A DNA stretch of 64,000 bases from Cordilura impudica. Its lineage: Eukaryota; Arthropoda; Insecta; Diptera; Scathophagidae. The notes beneath the pieces were generated by a model. The model was not told where the DNA came from. It worked only from the letters and a program-made list of their open reading frames with translations, and did no database searches. The number at the start of each line of letters is the position of its first letter. Positions within the stretch are counted from its first letter, which is position 1. This document shows positions 34,690-45,669 of the stretch, in pieces. Made by a program: the position numbers and the translations under genes. The stretch spans positions 14,776,100-14,840,099 of the forward strand of contig OY821518.1 in NCBI GenBank assembly GCA_963682025.1, written 5' to 3'.

Positions 34690-35125
34690 GTTTTTAAATG
34701 GTGCGTGGTAAAGAAGAAGAAAGCATATATTTCAAAAATTCATAACTGCACTGTATTCTTAATCGGACCGGTTTCTGGCATTTCAGCCTTCATCAGCGAT
34801 TTATTCAACATTGTGATAATTGTTATGTTTTTAATTGAATAGATTGTTTCTATATGAAAATTTTTTCTACTTAGGGCGACCGTGAGGTTTTGAACCATGA
34901 ACCTTCACATACACTCGTACTTGCACTTTTTTTTGGTCAGCGTTTTAACACACTCACCTAAAGTCAGGCCTACGAGCAGTGTGGTTAGATTCAGTTTTCT
35001 TAACATACAGCTTTACTTTGTATTAATTTCAGAAGATACAACTCTGTCCAAACAAACAATCGTTATTTTTGAATTTTGAATATTTTTTGCATTTATACTT
35101 CTAATTTCCACTATTCTCAGTTTTC
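34690..35125 (-). repeat. 435 bp direct repeat, copy 2 (retrozyme- or Penelope-terminal-repeat-like)
   Basis: Second copy, 591 bases after the first measured ribozyme to ribozyme. It carries the intact hammerhead core at 34761-34801 on the minus strand. Direct repeats each carrying a hammerhead are the layout of animal retrozymes and of the terminal repeats of Penelope-like elements. No reverse transcriptase is nearby, so it is a non-autonomous or relic copy. Confidence 0.6.
34761..34801 (-). ncRNA. Hammerhead ribozyme candidate (minus strand)
   Basis: Read on the minus strand: stem I AATCG, core CTGATGA, stem II GGC / loop TGAAAT / GCC, core GAAA, self-complementary stem III ACCGGT, cleavage nucleotide C, stem I return strand CGATT (complement of AATCG). 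The expected cut lies between 34766 and 34765. One weakness: the pair closing stem II next to the core is A-A rather than the usual G-C. Confidence 0.65.
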
Positions 35126-35870
35126 CTTGCAATTTTAACTTTTTGCAAGGAAAAGATACACAGTGGTCATATCTATCCACTGCAAAAATCTTACATCGGG
35201 TTTTCTAGTTTTTCGCAAAAAATAAAACTTTTTATTTTTGATGATCACTGAAAAAATCGCAAAAACAACTACTGTTGCATACTTATTATTCGCAATTCTT
35301 TACAATAAAACAACTGTTTTGAAATTTTATAGTAAATATTAAAAAAAAAACCGTTTTTTGCCTCTACTGAAAATTTGTAAATTTTGAGTTGACTCACTTT
35401 AAAGGTACAGCACAGTGGGAGAAATCACCAATCTAGCTATTCAAAAATCATATCTCTTAAACTGTTGATCTGAGGAGCAGGAAATGTATGGAGCGATTGT
35501 AGAGAAATATGTAATCTTTAAATACAATGTTTCCAGACACCCTGTTTCAGTACAGGGTGCACCACTAGGAAGGTTTTATTAACATTGAACTTCGAAAGTG
35601 CAAGTTTTAAGTTTTTCGTATGTTTTATATGAGGAGGGAAAAAGAGGTTAAAAGGTTTTTTTTACATTGAAAAATATCTGTCACTAGAAAATTTTAATTT
35701 CTTTGTACATATGGTCATAGTACTCGAGGAAACAAAAATGTTAATACCCATATTGTCTCAGTTATGGAACCAGAGTTGCCACATATTTAAAATATTTGAA
35801 AAGTGGGTAGTAAAAAAAAGTTCGGAAAAAATGTATGAAATTAATCTATTGTATGGATATTATTTAAAGC
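35126..35870. other. Unassigned intergenic sequence
   Basis: No gene recognised. The last part (from about 35840) matches sequence at 38160-38240, so it is likely a fragment of the same unknown repeat that holds the protein relic at 37.6-38.0 kb. Confidence 0.4.
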
Positions 35871-35920
35871 ACTTCCACCAAAATATATTACATTCTTACC
35901 TGAGTCCATATTACATAAAA

Positions 35921-36702
35921 ACAAGTAAGAAAATTATAGTCGGTCTAGACCGACTATACGATACCCTATACCATGCGTTTAGAAACCCTATCTCTTAGGC
36001 CCAACTAACTGGACATTGAAAATAAGCAAAAACCAAATTTGAGTGGGATTTTTATTAATTTTTTTGGCTGCAGATATGAAAAAGTTCATATCGGATGCTA
36101 TATCTATAAAGGGACTAGGTCCAAAAATGGACCGATCCTGATCATGTTTGGTAAAGTCTTTTGTATTTTGCAAAAATATGTACAAACCAAATTTGAGAAG
36201 AATCAGTGCAATATTTTTGTTTTTTAATAGATTTAAGTGAAGATCGGGAAGCAGCTCTATATGGGGTCAAAGGGATCATTTTTGGACTACTCATTAGTGG
36301 ATGTAATGAATGCATACAAACCCAATTTGAGTAAGATCTATATGACAATTTGGATCTTATGGCAATTTATGTCGATTTCATATGGGTAATTTGTATGGGG
36401 GCTAGGTCTAAACATGGACCGATTCTCACCAATTTCAATAGCGTTCATCCCATGGCCGATAAAAGCTTATATACCAAATTTCATCAAAATATATTTATAT
36501 TTGCGACCTGCAGTTTGATTACAAGCTTTACATGGACACACAGACGGACGGACGGACGGACGGACATTGTTAAATCAACTCAGAAAGTGATTCTGATTCG
36601 ATCGGTATAATTAAAGATGGGTCTAGGTCAAATATTTTTGGTTGTTACAAACAGCAGCACAAAGTCATTATACCCAAACCACATAGTGGTATAGGGTATA
36701 AA
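35921..36702 (+). mobile_element. Family A element (forward), full length
   Basis: Perfect 22 bp palindrome, tract (GACG)n at 36543-36566, and intact ATAGTGGTATAGGGTATA end. Very close to the copies at 20.67 and 52.11 kb, so a young subgroup. Confidence 0.88.
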
Positions 36703-36920
36703 TACTAGTTTAGTTTTTCAATTTGTCTTTCATTTTTTTTATTTCATATGAAAAGCGAACCAAAATATCTTAAATCTTACTCTAAAAAATTTAAAAAAAT
36801 GTATAAAGTTTACAAAATGTTCTTATTTTTTTCACACTTTATAATAAATTTAAAAAAATAATTTATATTCACAGATAAAAAGATTTTTTTTGTTTATATA
36901 CTTATTATATAATAATAAAA

Positions 36921-37478
36921 ACAAGTAAGAGTGTTAAATTCGGCTGTGCCGAATCTTTGATACCCTCCACCTCGGTTTGTGGCAATACTATTAACATAGC
37001 TCATGGTAGTTGTGTTCTTGTTATTGTTAATATGTATGAATCACATTTTTTTTGTGGCTTTTTTTATGTTGTTGTATGTTCAACCACTAAACTATTACAA
37101 GAAAACACTAGGTTTCATGTTTTTTTTAGAGGTATCTATAAACTTTTGTTCATTTCTCAGCGCAGAGGCTCCCGATTTACTCCGATTTCAATACCAACCT
37201 GGTGGGAATTATGGCAAATAATTTTTTCGTAACCTGACCTAAGTAAATGCTTTTTTTTTTGAATGAGCGTGATTTCAACAGACACACGGACAGACGGACA
37301 GACGGACAGACGGACAGACGGACAGACGGACAGACGGACATCGCTATATCGACTCGAGCTGTGATAAGGATCAAGAATATATATACTTTATTGGGTCGGA
37401 AATTAGTTTTTCGATGCGTTACAAACGGAATGACAAACCTATATATACCCTCTGCCACTGAGATGTGGAGGGTATAAT
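36921..37478 (+). mobile_element. Family B element, full length
   Basis: Starts ACAAGTAAGAGTGTTAAA, then the hairpin TTCGGCTGTGCCGAA and ATACCCTCCACCTC. It has an extended (CGGACAGA)n tract at 37281-37338, a TATCGACTCGAG block and the end GAGATGTGGAGGGTATAA, the inverted partner of the ATACCCTCCAC block. This is the best complete copy of family B in the window. Confidence 0.82.
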
Positions 37479-37598
37479 AATAACTTAAAATTATATTAAT
37501 AATTATATTATTTAAATATATATTATTCACTATCGGAGTTGGACTCCTCTCGTTCAAGTTGCTCAGGAATCTTTGGATCACATAACAATTTTCTTACA

Positions 37599-38028
37599 TC
37601 ATTTGTAAGCGGCCGTCGTTTTTTGTGATAGTGACGATATTATTGGATCCGATGAATACAGTAATGTATTAAGTAGATCGAGCATTGTTTTTTCAGGGCT
37701 CATTTTTCTTGTGTGAAATTCTCTAAAGTTGCGAAAATCTTTATTCCTTGATTCCATATCTTCCTCTGATAACATACTTATTGGTACGGAAGCAAATTTT
37801 ATGATTTCAACTCCGTGCATCAATATTTTATGGAGGTGTGAGGGCATGTTTATACCAGGGGTATAAATCGACATACACTTTTGAGGTCTCTTCAGCAAGG
37901 TCTCTAAAGGAATCAGTATTTATAGCAAAACCACTAGCCATTGCACGTAAGATGACAGTATTAAGCAATTGTGCATAGGGATAATGTATTAAAAAATTGA
38001 TATAAAATTCCCTGGCACTTCTTGGCAC
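37599..38028 (-). pseudogene. Broken relic of a repeat-borne protein
   Basis: Two overlapping minus-strand frames (37828-38028, then 37599-37898) read as one protein broken by a frameshift near 37850. The second piece contains MPSHLHKILMHG, ISMLSEEDMESRNKDF and SSDPIISSL. From memory this resembles a family of uncharacterised proteins repeated in insect genomes and thought to be transposon-borne; I cannot confirm it or name a function. The piece is partial at both ends. Confidence 0.4.
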
Positions 38029-38278
38029 CCATTTTTTTTTTGCACATGCTCATTACTAAACGTACTTTAACATCTAATAGCTATTTTGGCAGTTACAGGC
38101 GGAAACTTTTTTGAATCTCTTTGCACGTTTTCGAAATTAATCTCAAATATACCCCTATGTGTTTTATTCCTTGGAGTATTAATTAAAGGAATTTCACCAA
38201 AATAAATTACATTCTTCAATACCTGAACTCATATTATATCAAAAAAAAAAAAAAAATACAAGTTTAATAATACACTAA

Positions 38279-38641
38279 TGCCGTTTTCTTTTCTGACAAA
38301 AAATGTCGCCCTTTTTTGGCCCTGGTTTCGAAAAGTGTATTTTTTTTATGTATTCTGAATTAAAAGCAACTTTATCTTATACATCAATCCAGCCATTGAC
38401 TTCTTTCAGGTCATAGTGTGAGAATATTTCCCCATTTTTCCCCATTTTTGAATATTTTCACCCTATGACTTCCAACAGGATAATAATCAAAATTTTTTGC
38501 AGTTATGAACACAGCACTTTTAGACCTTTCGATTGATATATAATGTGAGGTTGCTCTTAATTCAGAATATATAAAAAAATACACTTTTCCAAAAAAGGGC
38601 AAAAACAGGGCGACATTTTTTGTCAGAAAAGAAAACGGCAT
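38279..38641. mobile_element. 363 bp foldback/MITE with ~95 bp inverted arms
   Basis: Starts ATGCCGTTTTCTTTTCTGAC and ends with its complement. Arms also share GTGTATTTTTTTAT-like and TTCTGAATTAA-like blocks. It has no gene; the frame over 38411-38641 is a shadow. Confidence 0.8.
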
Positions 38642-38922
38642 AAGACTCTTGATGCAAGGCCACGGGAACTTTGAAATTAAAATTCGTCAATTACTTACTA
38701 CTTCTACATTGCATACTTTTACTGCCCTGTATTTAAATTATTAGTGAACAAATAAAAAAAAGTGAAACGCCATATGAAGGAGTGACAATCTAAGAATAAT
38801 TGTGCAGTATAAGTTTTACAGGTGCGATATGTGTTGTCTCTACCTAAATTTATGCAAAATTTAGTGTGAGTTTTTATTAGTTCCTCACTTATAAAAAAAC
38901 AAATAAATTTAGATGAAGTTCT
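38642..38922. other. AT-rich intergenic sequence
   Basis: Nothing recognised. Confidence 0.3.
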
Positions 38923-38923
38923 T

Positions 38924-39210
38924 TTATACCCTATTTGATGACTGACTGATGAGGGTATAATGAATTTGTTTAAACTAGACCCACCTTTTATTATACCGAT
39001 TGACTCAGTATTACTTTCAGAGTGGATTTAGCTATGTCTGTCTGTCCGTCCATATATGTGTCCATATAAATCATCTAATAAAACTACAGCTTGCAAATAT
39101 GTATATATTTTGATGCAGATTTATGCAACATCAGGTTTTATCGGCTGTTTGAAGAACGCTATTGAAATCGGCGAAAATCACTGCATGTTTAGACCTTGCT
39201 CGTAAACCTG
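38924..39210 (-). repeat. Family A fragment (reverse), strongly diverged
   Basis: Begins TTATACCCTATTTGATG and has GATTGACTCAGTATTACTTTC, a (GTCY) tract near 39037 and weak module similarity to about 39210. Confidence 0.55.
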
Positions 39211-39775
39211 CATCTACTAATATCCTGAGTTCATATTTACTCCAAATTGTTCAATCATAACAGAGCTCAACTCTAGTACAAAGGAAATAGATATCGATGG
39301 TTTATTTTTTGAAATAGCTGTCACTTCTGTTTTTTTTTTTTTGGAATTTCAATACTGTACTTAGAGACCTTTTTGTTGTTTTTGTGGCAGCAAATTTGTG
39401 CAACTTAAGGTTGGTTCATGGCTGCATCCTGCATCCTGTCCGTTGGACGATTTTCTTCGAGGAATAGTTCTCCTTCCTTAACCCAATCGATCCCATGTAC
39501 TCGCTTGAGTACAAAAACGTCAATTTTGTGATGCTATATCTCACATGTTACTACTTTTTTTAATGAGTTTTTTGTTGTACATATTAGTTAAGAGTGTAGA
39601 GAATTAATATATTGAAATGGTAAATAAAAATATATTACGGTAAACTTGCACATTCTTTTATTTCATTTTCGTTTTTGGATTTTTTTTTACTTTTCTTTGC
39701 AATTTGATGTCTATCATTCTTGCTTGAAATAAAATTCTGTCAAATTGAAGTGAAAAAGAAATTGAAGACATTTAT
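39211..39775. other. AT-rich intergenic sequence
   Basis: Nothing recognised. T-rich runs appear near the D6 array. Confidence 0.3.
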
Positions 39776-39885
39776 GTTTTTTTCTTTTTCGTTTTTTATT
39801 TTTCTTTTTTAATTTTTCATTTCTAATATTTCGTTTTTCATTTTTAATTTTTAATTTCTCATTTTTCTTATTTTTCATTGTTATT

Positions 39886-40715
39886 TTCTAAAGTTTAACA
39901 ACTATGTTTTGAATTGACTCAAGAGAAGTTCCGTAGCAGTTAACCATTTTTTGTTGTTATAAAATATTTTCTATTAAGACAACAGTATTGTGATAATAAT
40001 CAACTCGAAATTCGGTTATCAAATTGATCGCAAATCGGTTGGCACAATTAATCTGTTTTCTCTGTATACGAAAAAAGAAATATACGACTTAGATCACTGC
40101 CCATAATTACGGACACAAATCTTTGAAATAATAATAAAATGATATCAATAAATTATTTGGTATTATTTTTCATCTCGGAAATTTTTTTTTTTTTAAACTT
40201 ACAATATTGAAGAAAATTTTTATATTCTAAAATCAAATATATGAACTATAAAAATATAAATTTTTTTTTTGTTTTTAAACTGAACAAATATTTTGTTAAC
40301 AATTTAAGTTTTATCCCTACTAAATCCTACCTAAAATAAAATTTTTATCATTTTCAACTAGCAACTGCATTCAAATTAACAAATTAATTAACAAATGGAA
40401 ATTATTTTGCTATTAAGATAAAAATCAATGAAAATAAAAATTCGTAATACAATATGTTATCTCTTTAAAAATTATTTTCGATTAAGTTCTCTTAATTCCA
40501 TATAATTCTCTTTACACGAAATTCAAATATTTTAAAATACTACTCTCACTAATTTTGAGAATAACGTTAAATAAATATTTGATTGTTATCAAACTAAGTA
40601 TTGAATATTGGAAATTACCTCATAAAATCTTTTGTTGTCATTTATTCTATGGAAGTTCATTGTAACAACATTAAAGTAGTTTCTCAGTTTGGAAACACTT
40701 TTTGATATTTTATAT
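39886..40715 (+). repeat. Segmental duplication, copy 2
   Basis: Homologous to 29446-30385, with several small indels. Heptamer arrays flank it on both sides here. Confidence 0.75.
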
Positions 40716-40924
40716 CAATTTTTATTGTTAATTTTTTCATTTTTCGTTTTTCAATTTTCATTTTTATTTGTCTTTTTTCATTGTTTATTCTTCATTTTTT
40801 TTCTCATTTTTAATATTTTATTTTTCATTTTTCGTTTTTTATTTTTCATTTTATATTTTTCATTTTTAATTTTTTATTTTTAATTTTTCATTTTTTATTT
40901 TTAATTTTTTATTTTTAATTTTTC

Positions 40925-41590
40925 ATTATACCCTATACGACTATGTGGTTTGGGTATAATGACTTTGTGCTGCTGTTTGTAACTACAAAAAATATTTGAA
41001 GACCCATCTTTTATTATACCGATCCACTCAGAATCACTTTCTGAATCGATTTAGCAATGTCCGTCCGTCCGTCCGTCCGTCTGTGTGTCCATGTAAAGCT
41101 TGTAATCAAACTACAGGTCGCAAATATGAATATATTTTGATGAAATTTGGACGGAGGATGAACACTATTGAAATTGTTGAAATTCGGTCCATGTTCAGAA
41201 CTAGCCCCCATACAAATGACCCCTATGAAACCGACATGATGTGCCATAAGATCCAAATTATAATATAGATCTCAGTCAAATTGGGTTTGTATGTGTTTAT
41301 TATATCCATTAATCAGTAGTCCAAAAATAATCGCTATAGGGCAATTCTTAGTCATAGGTCTCATAAAAGCTGCTTCTCGATCTTCACTTAAATCTATCAA
41401 AAAACAAAAATATTGCACAGATTTTACTCAAATTTGATTTGTATATATTTTTTTTCAAAATATAAGTGACTTTAGTCCCCATATAAATATAGCACCCGAT
41501 ATGAACTTTTTGATATTTGCAGCAAAAAAATTAATAACAATGCCACCCAAATTTGGTTTATGCTTATTTTCTATATCGAATTGGTTCTGA
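40925..41590 (-). mobile_element. Family A element (reverse) inside a D array, hairpin end lost
   Basis: Begins TTATACCCTATACGACTATG with the (GTCC)n tract at 41059-41078. It ends at CTATATCGAATTGGTT without the 22 bp palindrome, directly returning to the array. Confidence 0.75.
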
Positions 41591-42245
41591 TTTCTCTTTT
41601 TTATTTTTCATATTTTATTTTTCGTTTTTCCTTTTTAATTTCTCATTTTTCATTTTTTATTTTTCATTTTTAATTTTAAATTTAAAATTTTTTATTTTTT
41701 GTTTTTTATTTTTTATTTTTCATTTTTCATTTTTCATCTTTCATTTTTCGTTTTTTATTTTCCATTATTATTTGTAATTTTTTATTTTTTCTTCTTTTTA
41801 ATTTCTCATTTTTCATTTTTAATTTTAAATTTTTTGTTTTTCATTTTTCATTTTTCATTTTTTATTTTTCATTATTATTTTTAATTTTTATTTTTCATTT
41901 TTCATTTTTAATTTTTCATATTTTATTTTTTATTTTTCATTTTTTATTTTTTATTTTTTTAGTTTTTATATTTAATTTTTCATCTTCAAACAGGTTATTA
42001 CATATCATAGTTTTCACCAATACAATCATAAGTCACACCAATTTCGTCTTAATGGTCACATTACGCTGTTTTTGTGATTGTATTGTGAAATAGAAGTTTA
42101 CCCCCCTGCGCGTATAGAGTTTATCAAAAATATTAAGAAATTGTGTTTTTTTTTCATAAGCATAAATACTGGTGTACTCGCTTGAGTACAATGGGATAAT
42201 CTATGCCATATTTTTTATATAGATTTTAGTTTTCTGCAATTGATG

Positions 42246-42875
42246 TAAGAACATTTTATGATGAAAGATTTGAAAACATTGCCGCTGCCACTGATTATGC
42301 TACAAATAACAGTCGTACTAATTTTGATTTTACTATCAGTCCTCCAAACACTGACCGTGAAGGCAATTAATTACATGATGATGTGCCACAGGATATTTCA
42401 GCTGAATTGGAATTACTTTGCAGTAGCTAGAGCGAAGATGACATCCCATTAGCAAATTTAAGATTCAAGGGCAATGAATATGGATATGCCTAGTAGCAAC
42501 TTTTTTGAAACTTCGAAGCATGAAATGCATTTATCACTGCAAGGTAAAACACCTGCGGAAGTATTTGAAAAATTTTTTGATGATGATGTAGTGCAGCTAA
42601 TTGTCACGCAAACGGTTAAGTAAGCCTTTCAACACAACATGCATACTTTTCGTTTCACCGAAGAAGATCTCAAAGCGCTCATTGGAATTCTGCTATATAG
42701 TGGTTATCACACCATGCCAATGGAGCGTATGTGCTAGCAATTAGACGAGGATACTGGAAAGTACATTTATTTCCAACAATATATCGCGTAATCGTTTCCA
42801 AAAAATTTAACGTTACATACATCTTCCGGATAAAAATGAGCTACAAGTGCTTAAAAACTAAATAATTTATTTTTT
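42246..42875 (+). pseudogene. piggyBac-like transposase relic
   Basis: The forward-strand reading has many stops and frameshifts. Recognisable pieces are TPAEVFEKFFDDDVVQLIV (about 42550), FTEEDLKALIGILLYSGYH (about 42653) and ISRNRFQKI followed by RYIHLPDKNELQ (about 42783-42845). They match the N-terminal half of the PGBD-type transposase domain. The catalytic aspartates lie in parts that are lost, so the copy is dead. An acidic SEDDIPLANLRF stretch upstream is typical of the family's N-terminal tail. Confidence 0.7.
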
Positions 42876-42894
42876 TGTATGATGGTAAGTTTTA

Positions 42895-43062
42895 TCTGAG
42901 CAGTACTGTAGATCTCAGTTTGTGTGTTTTTTTTACATCCAAAACCCTATAAGACAATTCTTAGCTGTAGCCCCCATATAAAGCTACTTCTTGATATACA
43001 CTTAAATCTAACAAAGGGCAAAAATATTACACACATTTTTCTCAAAATTGTTTACATCGAAG
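42895..43062 (-). repeat. Family A fragment
   Basis: Contains GATCTCAGTTTGTGTGT, CCCCCATATAAAGCT and CAAAAATATTACACA, matching the middle modules of the family only. Confidence 0.55.
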
Positions 43063-43432
43063 GAAAATCTAGTAGATTTTAGTTTAAAACTATTTCAAAA
43101 TCTATACCGTTTACATCTAATTTTTTTTTTGACATTTTGTTTCCACAACAATAAACAGCTGATTAAAATAAAACATATAAACTAGAAATTCCAAAAATAA
43201 TCAAAACAATAGGAAAATTGAAAAAGATTTTATGATATTATGCAGCAAAAATGAAAAAAGCACAAGCTGAAATAGAAATTTTGCGAAATAAAAGCATCAG
43301 CATTTATTAAATGTATTATTTGAACAGCAAAAACAAATGCATTTTTCAGAATTATTATATAGCAGATTGGAATAGGTGCATGTTAGTGCAAAAAGTTGTA
43401 ACTTTTCAATAACTAAATATTTTTATACCCTA

Positions 43433-44214
43433 TACCACTATGTGGTTTGGGTATAATAACTTTGTGCTGCTGTTTGTAACAACCAAAAATATTTGACCTA
43501 GACCCATCTTTAATTATACCGATCGAATCAGAATCACTTTTTGACTTGATTTAACAATGTCCGTCCGTCCGTCCGTCCGTCTGTGTGTCCATGTAAACCT
43601 TGTAATCAAACTGCATGTCGCAAATATGAATATATTTTGATGAAATTTGGTATGTAAGCTTTCATCGGCCATGGGATGAACGCTATTGAAATTGGTGAGA
43701 ATCGGTCCATGTTCAGACCTAGCCCCCATACAAATTACCCCTATGAAATCGACATAAATTGCCATAAGATCCAAATTGTCATATAGATCTTACTCAAATT
43801 GGGTTTGTATGCCTTCATTACATCTATTAATGAGTAGTCCAAAAATGATCCCTTCGGCCCCATATAGAGCTGCTTCCCGATCTTCACTTAAATCTATTAA
43901 AAACAAAAATATTGCACTGATTCTTCTCAAATTTTGTTTGTATATATTTTTGCAAAATAAAAGAGACTTTACCAAACATGATCAGGATCGGTCCATTTTT
44001 GGACCTAGTCCCCATATAGATATATCATCCGATATGAACTTTTTCATATTTGCAGCCAAAAAAAATTAATAAAAATCCCACTCAAATTTGGTTTTTGCTT
44101 ATTTTCTATGTCCAGTTAGTTGGGCCTAAGAGATAGAGTTTCTAAACGCATGGTATAGGGTTATAGGGTAGCATATAGACGGTCTAGACCGACTATAACT
44201 TTCTTACTTGTTTT
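43433..44214 (-). mobile_element. Family A element (reverse), full length
   Basis: Both ends intact: TATACCCTATACCACTATG at the left and a GGTCTAGACC palindrome core then CTTACTTGTTTT at the right. A short duplication (GGTATAGGGTTATAGGGTA) sits near 44152. It lacks a ~20-base piece of the second module. Confidence 0.85.
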
Positions 44215-44215
44215 A

Positions 44216-45400
44216 TTATAAATTCGTCATTTTTATTAATGATTAATATTTTATTTCCTTTTTATTCAACTTGTTTGCTTTTGTTTTTGTTTTTAAATGT
44301 AAATTTTTTAGTCATTTCGTTTTAAATTTTTACTAAAATATTAATAACACAGAGCAACACTAATTCTGCGGCATAGGGATTGTTAGGCTATTTTGCTACA
44401 TAAGCTGATGAAGACCTAACTCTATAATTCACTTTTTGTGGTTCTCGCGATAAACTGCTATTTTAAAAAATGAAGGAGGCTTCACCACATATTTTAGCAT
44501 AACTCAAGAACGGTTTGTCCGATTTGGTTAAATAAAAGTATGAAAATCCACAGCTAAATTACCTCCAAGTTATTTCTACACTATTTTTTAATTAGAGTAA
44601 TAGTTTCGGCAATATTCATAAAGTTTTTCCGAAGAAAACATTTTTTTGATGTAAAATTTAAAACTTTTGTTGTTTTAAAATTCATAAAAAGTTAAAAACA
44701 TGAAAATGCTCTCAACAGATATGTTGCAAATAAAACCAGTCATATTTAATTAAAATCGATTAACAAGTTTTGATTTAATTTACAATTTAGTTATGGTATC
44801 TCATTTTGATAAAAAATTTCTAGATTAAATTTTGTTTAATATTATCCAAATTTACTGTGGATTACTGTAAGTAAATTTGGGTAATGTAAATGAGGTAATG
44901 TGTAGGATGAGTTAAAAGAATGAGTTTAAAAATACACAGTAGAATCATTGGTAGTGCCCAAGTTTGACAAGATTTAGTGAGATTTTGCTTAAATCTAGTT
45001 ACGAGCTAGATTTTGTTTTGTATGGGAAATCTAATAAAAATGAGCTAGATTGTGCTGGAAATCTTGTATATACTAGATGTAAACGCACTATAAAGTGAAA
45101 AATTTAAGGAATTCTGAGAGGATAAGAAAATCCCGTTCTCGTTATTAATCGTATTGTCCCTAATCCAAATCGGGGCTAAAAACTGCTTGAAAATTAATCA
45201 TTTTTATACCGTATTGTACATTTGGAATGACTTTTGTTTAAAAGTTCGCTATTGAAATTGAAGAAAATCGAAGCATATACGTTGTACCCCATAAGATGAT
45301 TGAAATTTTCTAAGATCCAGATCATCATAAAGTTACATATTGTTCAAATTTGGTTTATGCGTGTCTATTCAAAACTATAAATCGTCATTCCAAAAAATGA
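44216..45400. other. AT-rich intergenic sequence
   Basis: No gene recognised. A weak family A resemblance is seen at about 45205-45360. The words CTAGATTTTG and AAATCTAG recur in both orientations around 44990-45075. Confidence 0.35.
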
Positions 45401-45407
45401 AGAAAAC

Positions 45408-45600
45408 GCACAGAAAACAGCTTCATTGTGCCACCCAATTCATTGCCAACCAAATAGCAATAAAGCTATTAACCGAATTTGGAGTTAATTGAGGTAGCAA
45501 TTCTGTTGTCCCAGAGCGATATATGAGTTATGGTTTAATTAATAAATTATTTTCTAATTAAATAAATTAAAGTTTAGTTGTTAAACTACTTTTTGTAAGA
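45408..45600. repeat. Family E-like fragment
   Basis: Begins ACGCACAGAAAACAG and has CATTGCCAACCAAATAGC and ACCGAATTTGG, resembling the MITE at 26153-26381. Confidence 0.4.
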
Positions 45601-45669
45601 AGTGTTTATTAATTTTATAAAGTTGAATTATTAAACAACTTTTGTAATAAATAATATATTATTTATAAA

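Larger units (their letters stand above)
35876..38240. repeat. Block bounded by ~45 bp direct repeats holding A, B and a protein relic
   Basis: Similar sequence starting CACCAAAATA and continuing with ATTACATTCTT and an ACCTGAGTCC-like word lies at 35876-35920 and 38195-38240. Between them are a family A copy, a family B copy and a broken protein-coding relic. Confidence 0.5.
39776..42120 (+). repeat. Family D element copy D6, interrupted by unique and family A DNA
   Basis: Heptamer array pieces lie at 39776-39890, 40725-40924 and 41592-41985. They are separated by the segmental duplication (39886-40715) and a family A copy (40925-41590). The right cap (41985-42120) starts CTTCAAACAGGTTATTACAT and holds CCCCCCTGCGCGTATAGA. 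No left cap was found. Confidence 0.65.

Noticed and set aside
34024..34842. 72- and 92-residue frames in the direct repeats (contain VVKKKKAYISKIHNC)
   Set aside because: They overlap the hammerhead region on the opposite strand, show no domain, and have different unrelated N-terminal parts.
35405..35560. CACAGTGGG-type words at 35411 and 55193 as hAT-like ends
   Set aside because: Only a short word is shared. No inverted partner or 8 bp duplication was found.
38938..38970. CTGATGAGGG near 38940 as a possible hammerhead core
   Set aside because: No GAAA, stem II or stem I partner follows. It is part of a family A terminus.
44405..44440. GCTGATGAAGACC as a hammerhead core
   Set aside because: No downstream GAAA or stem I complement.
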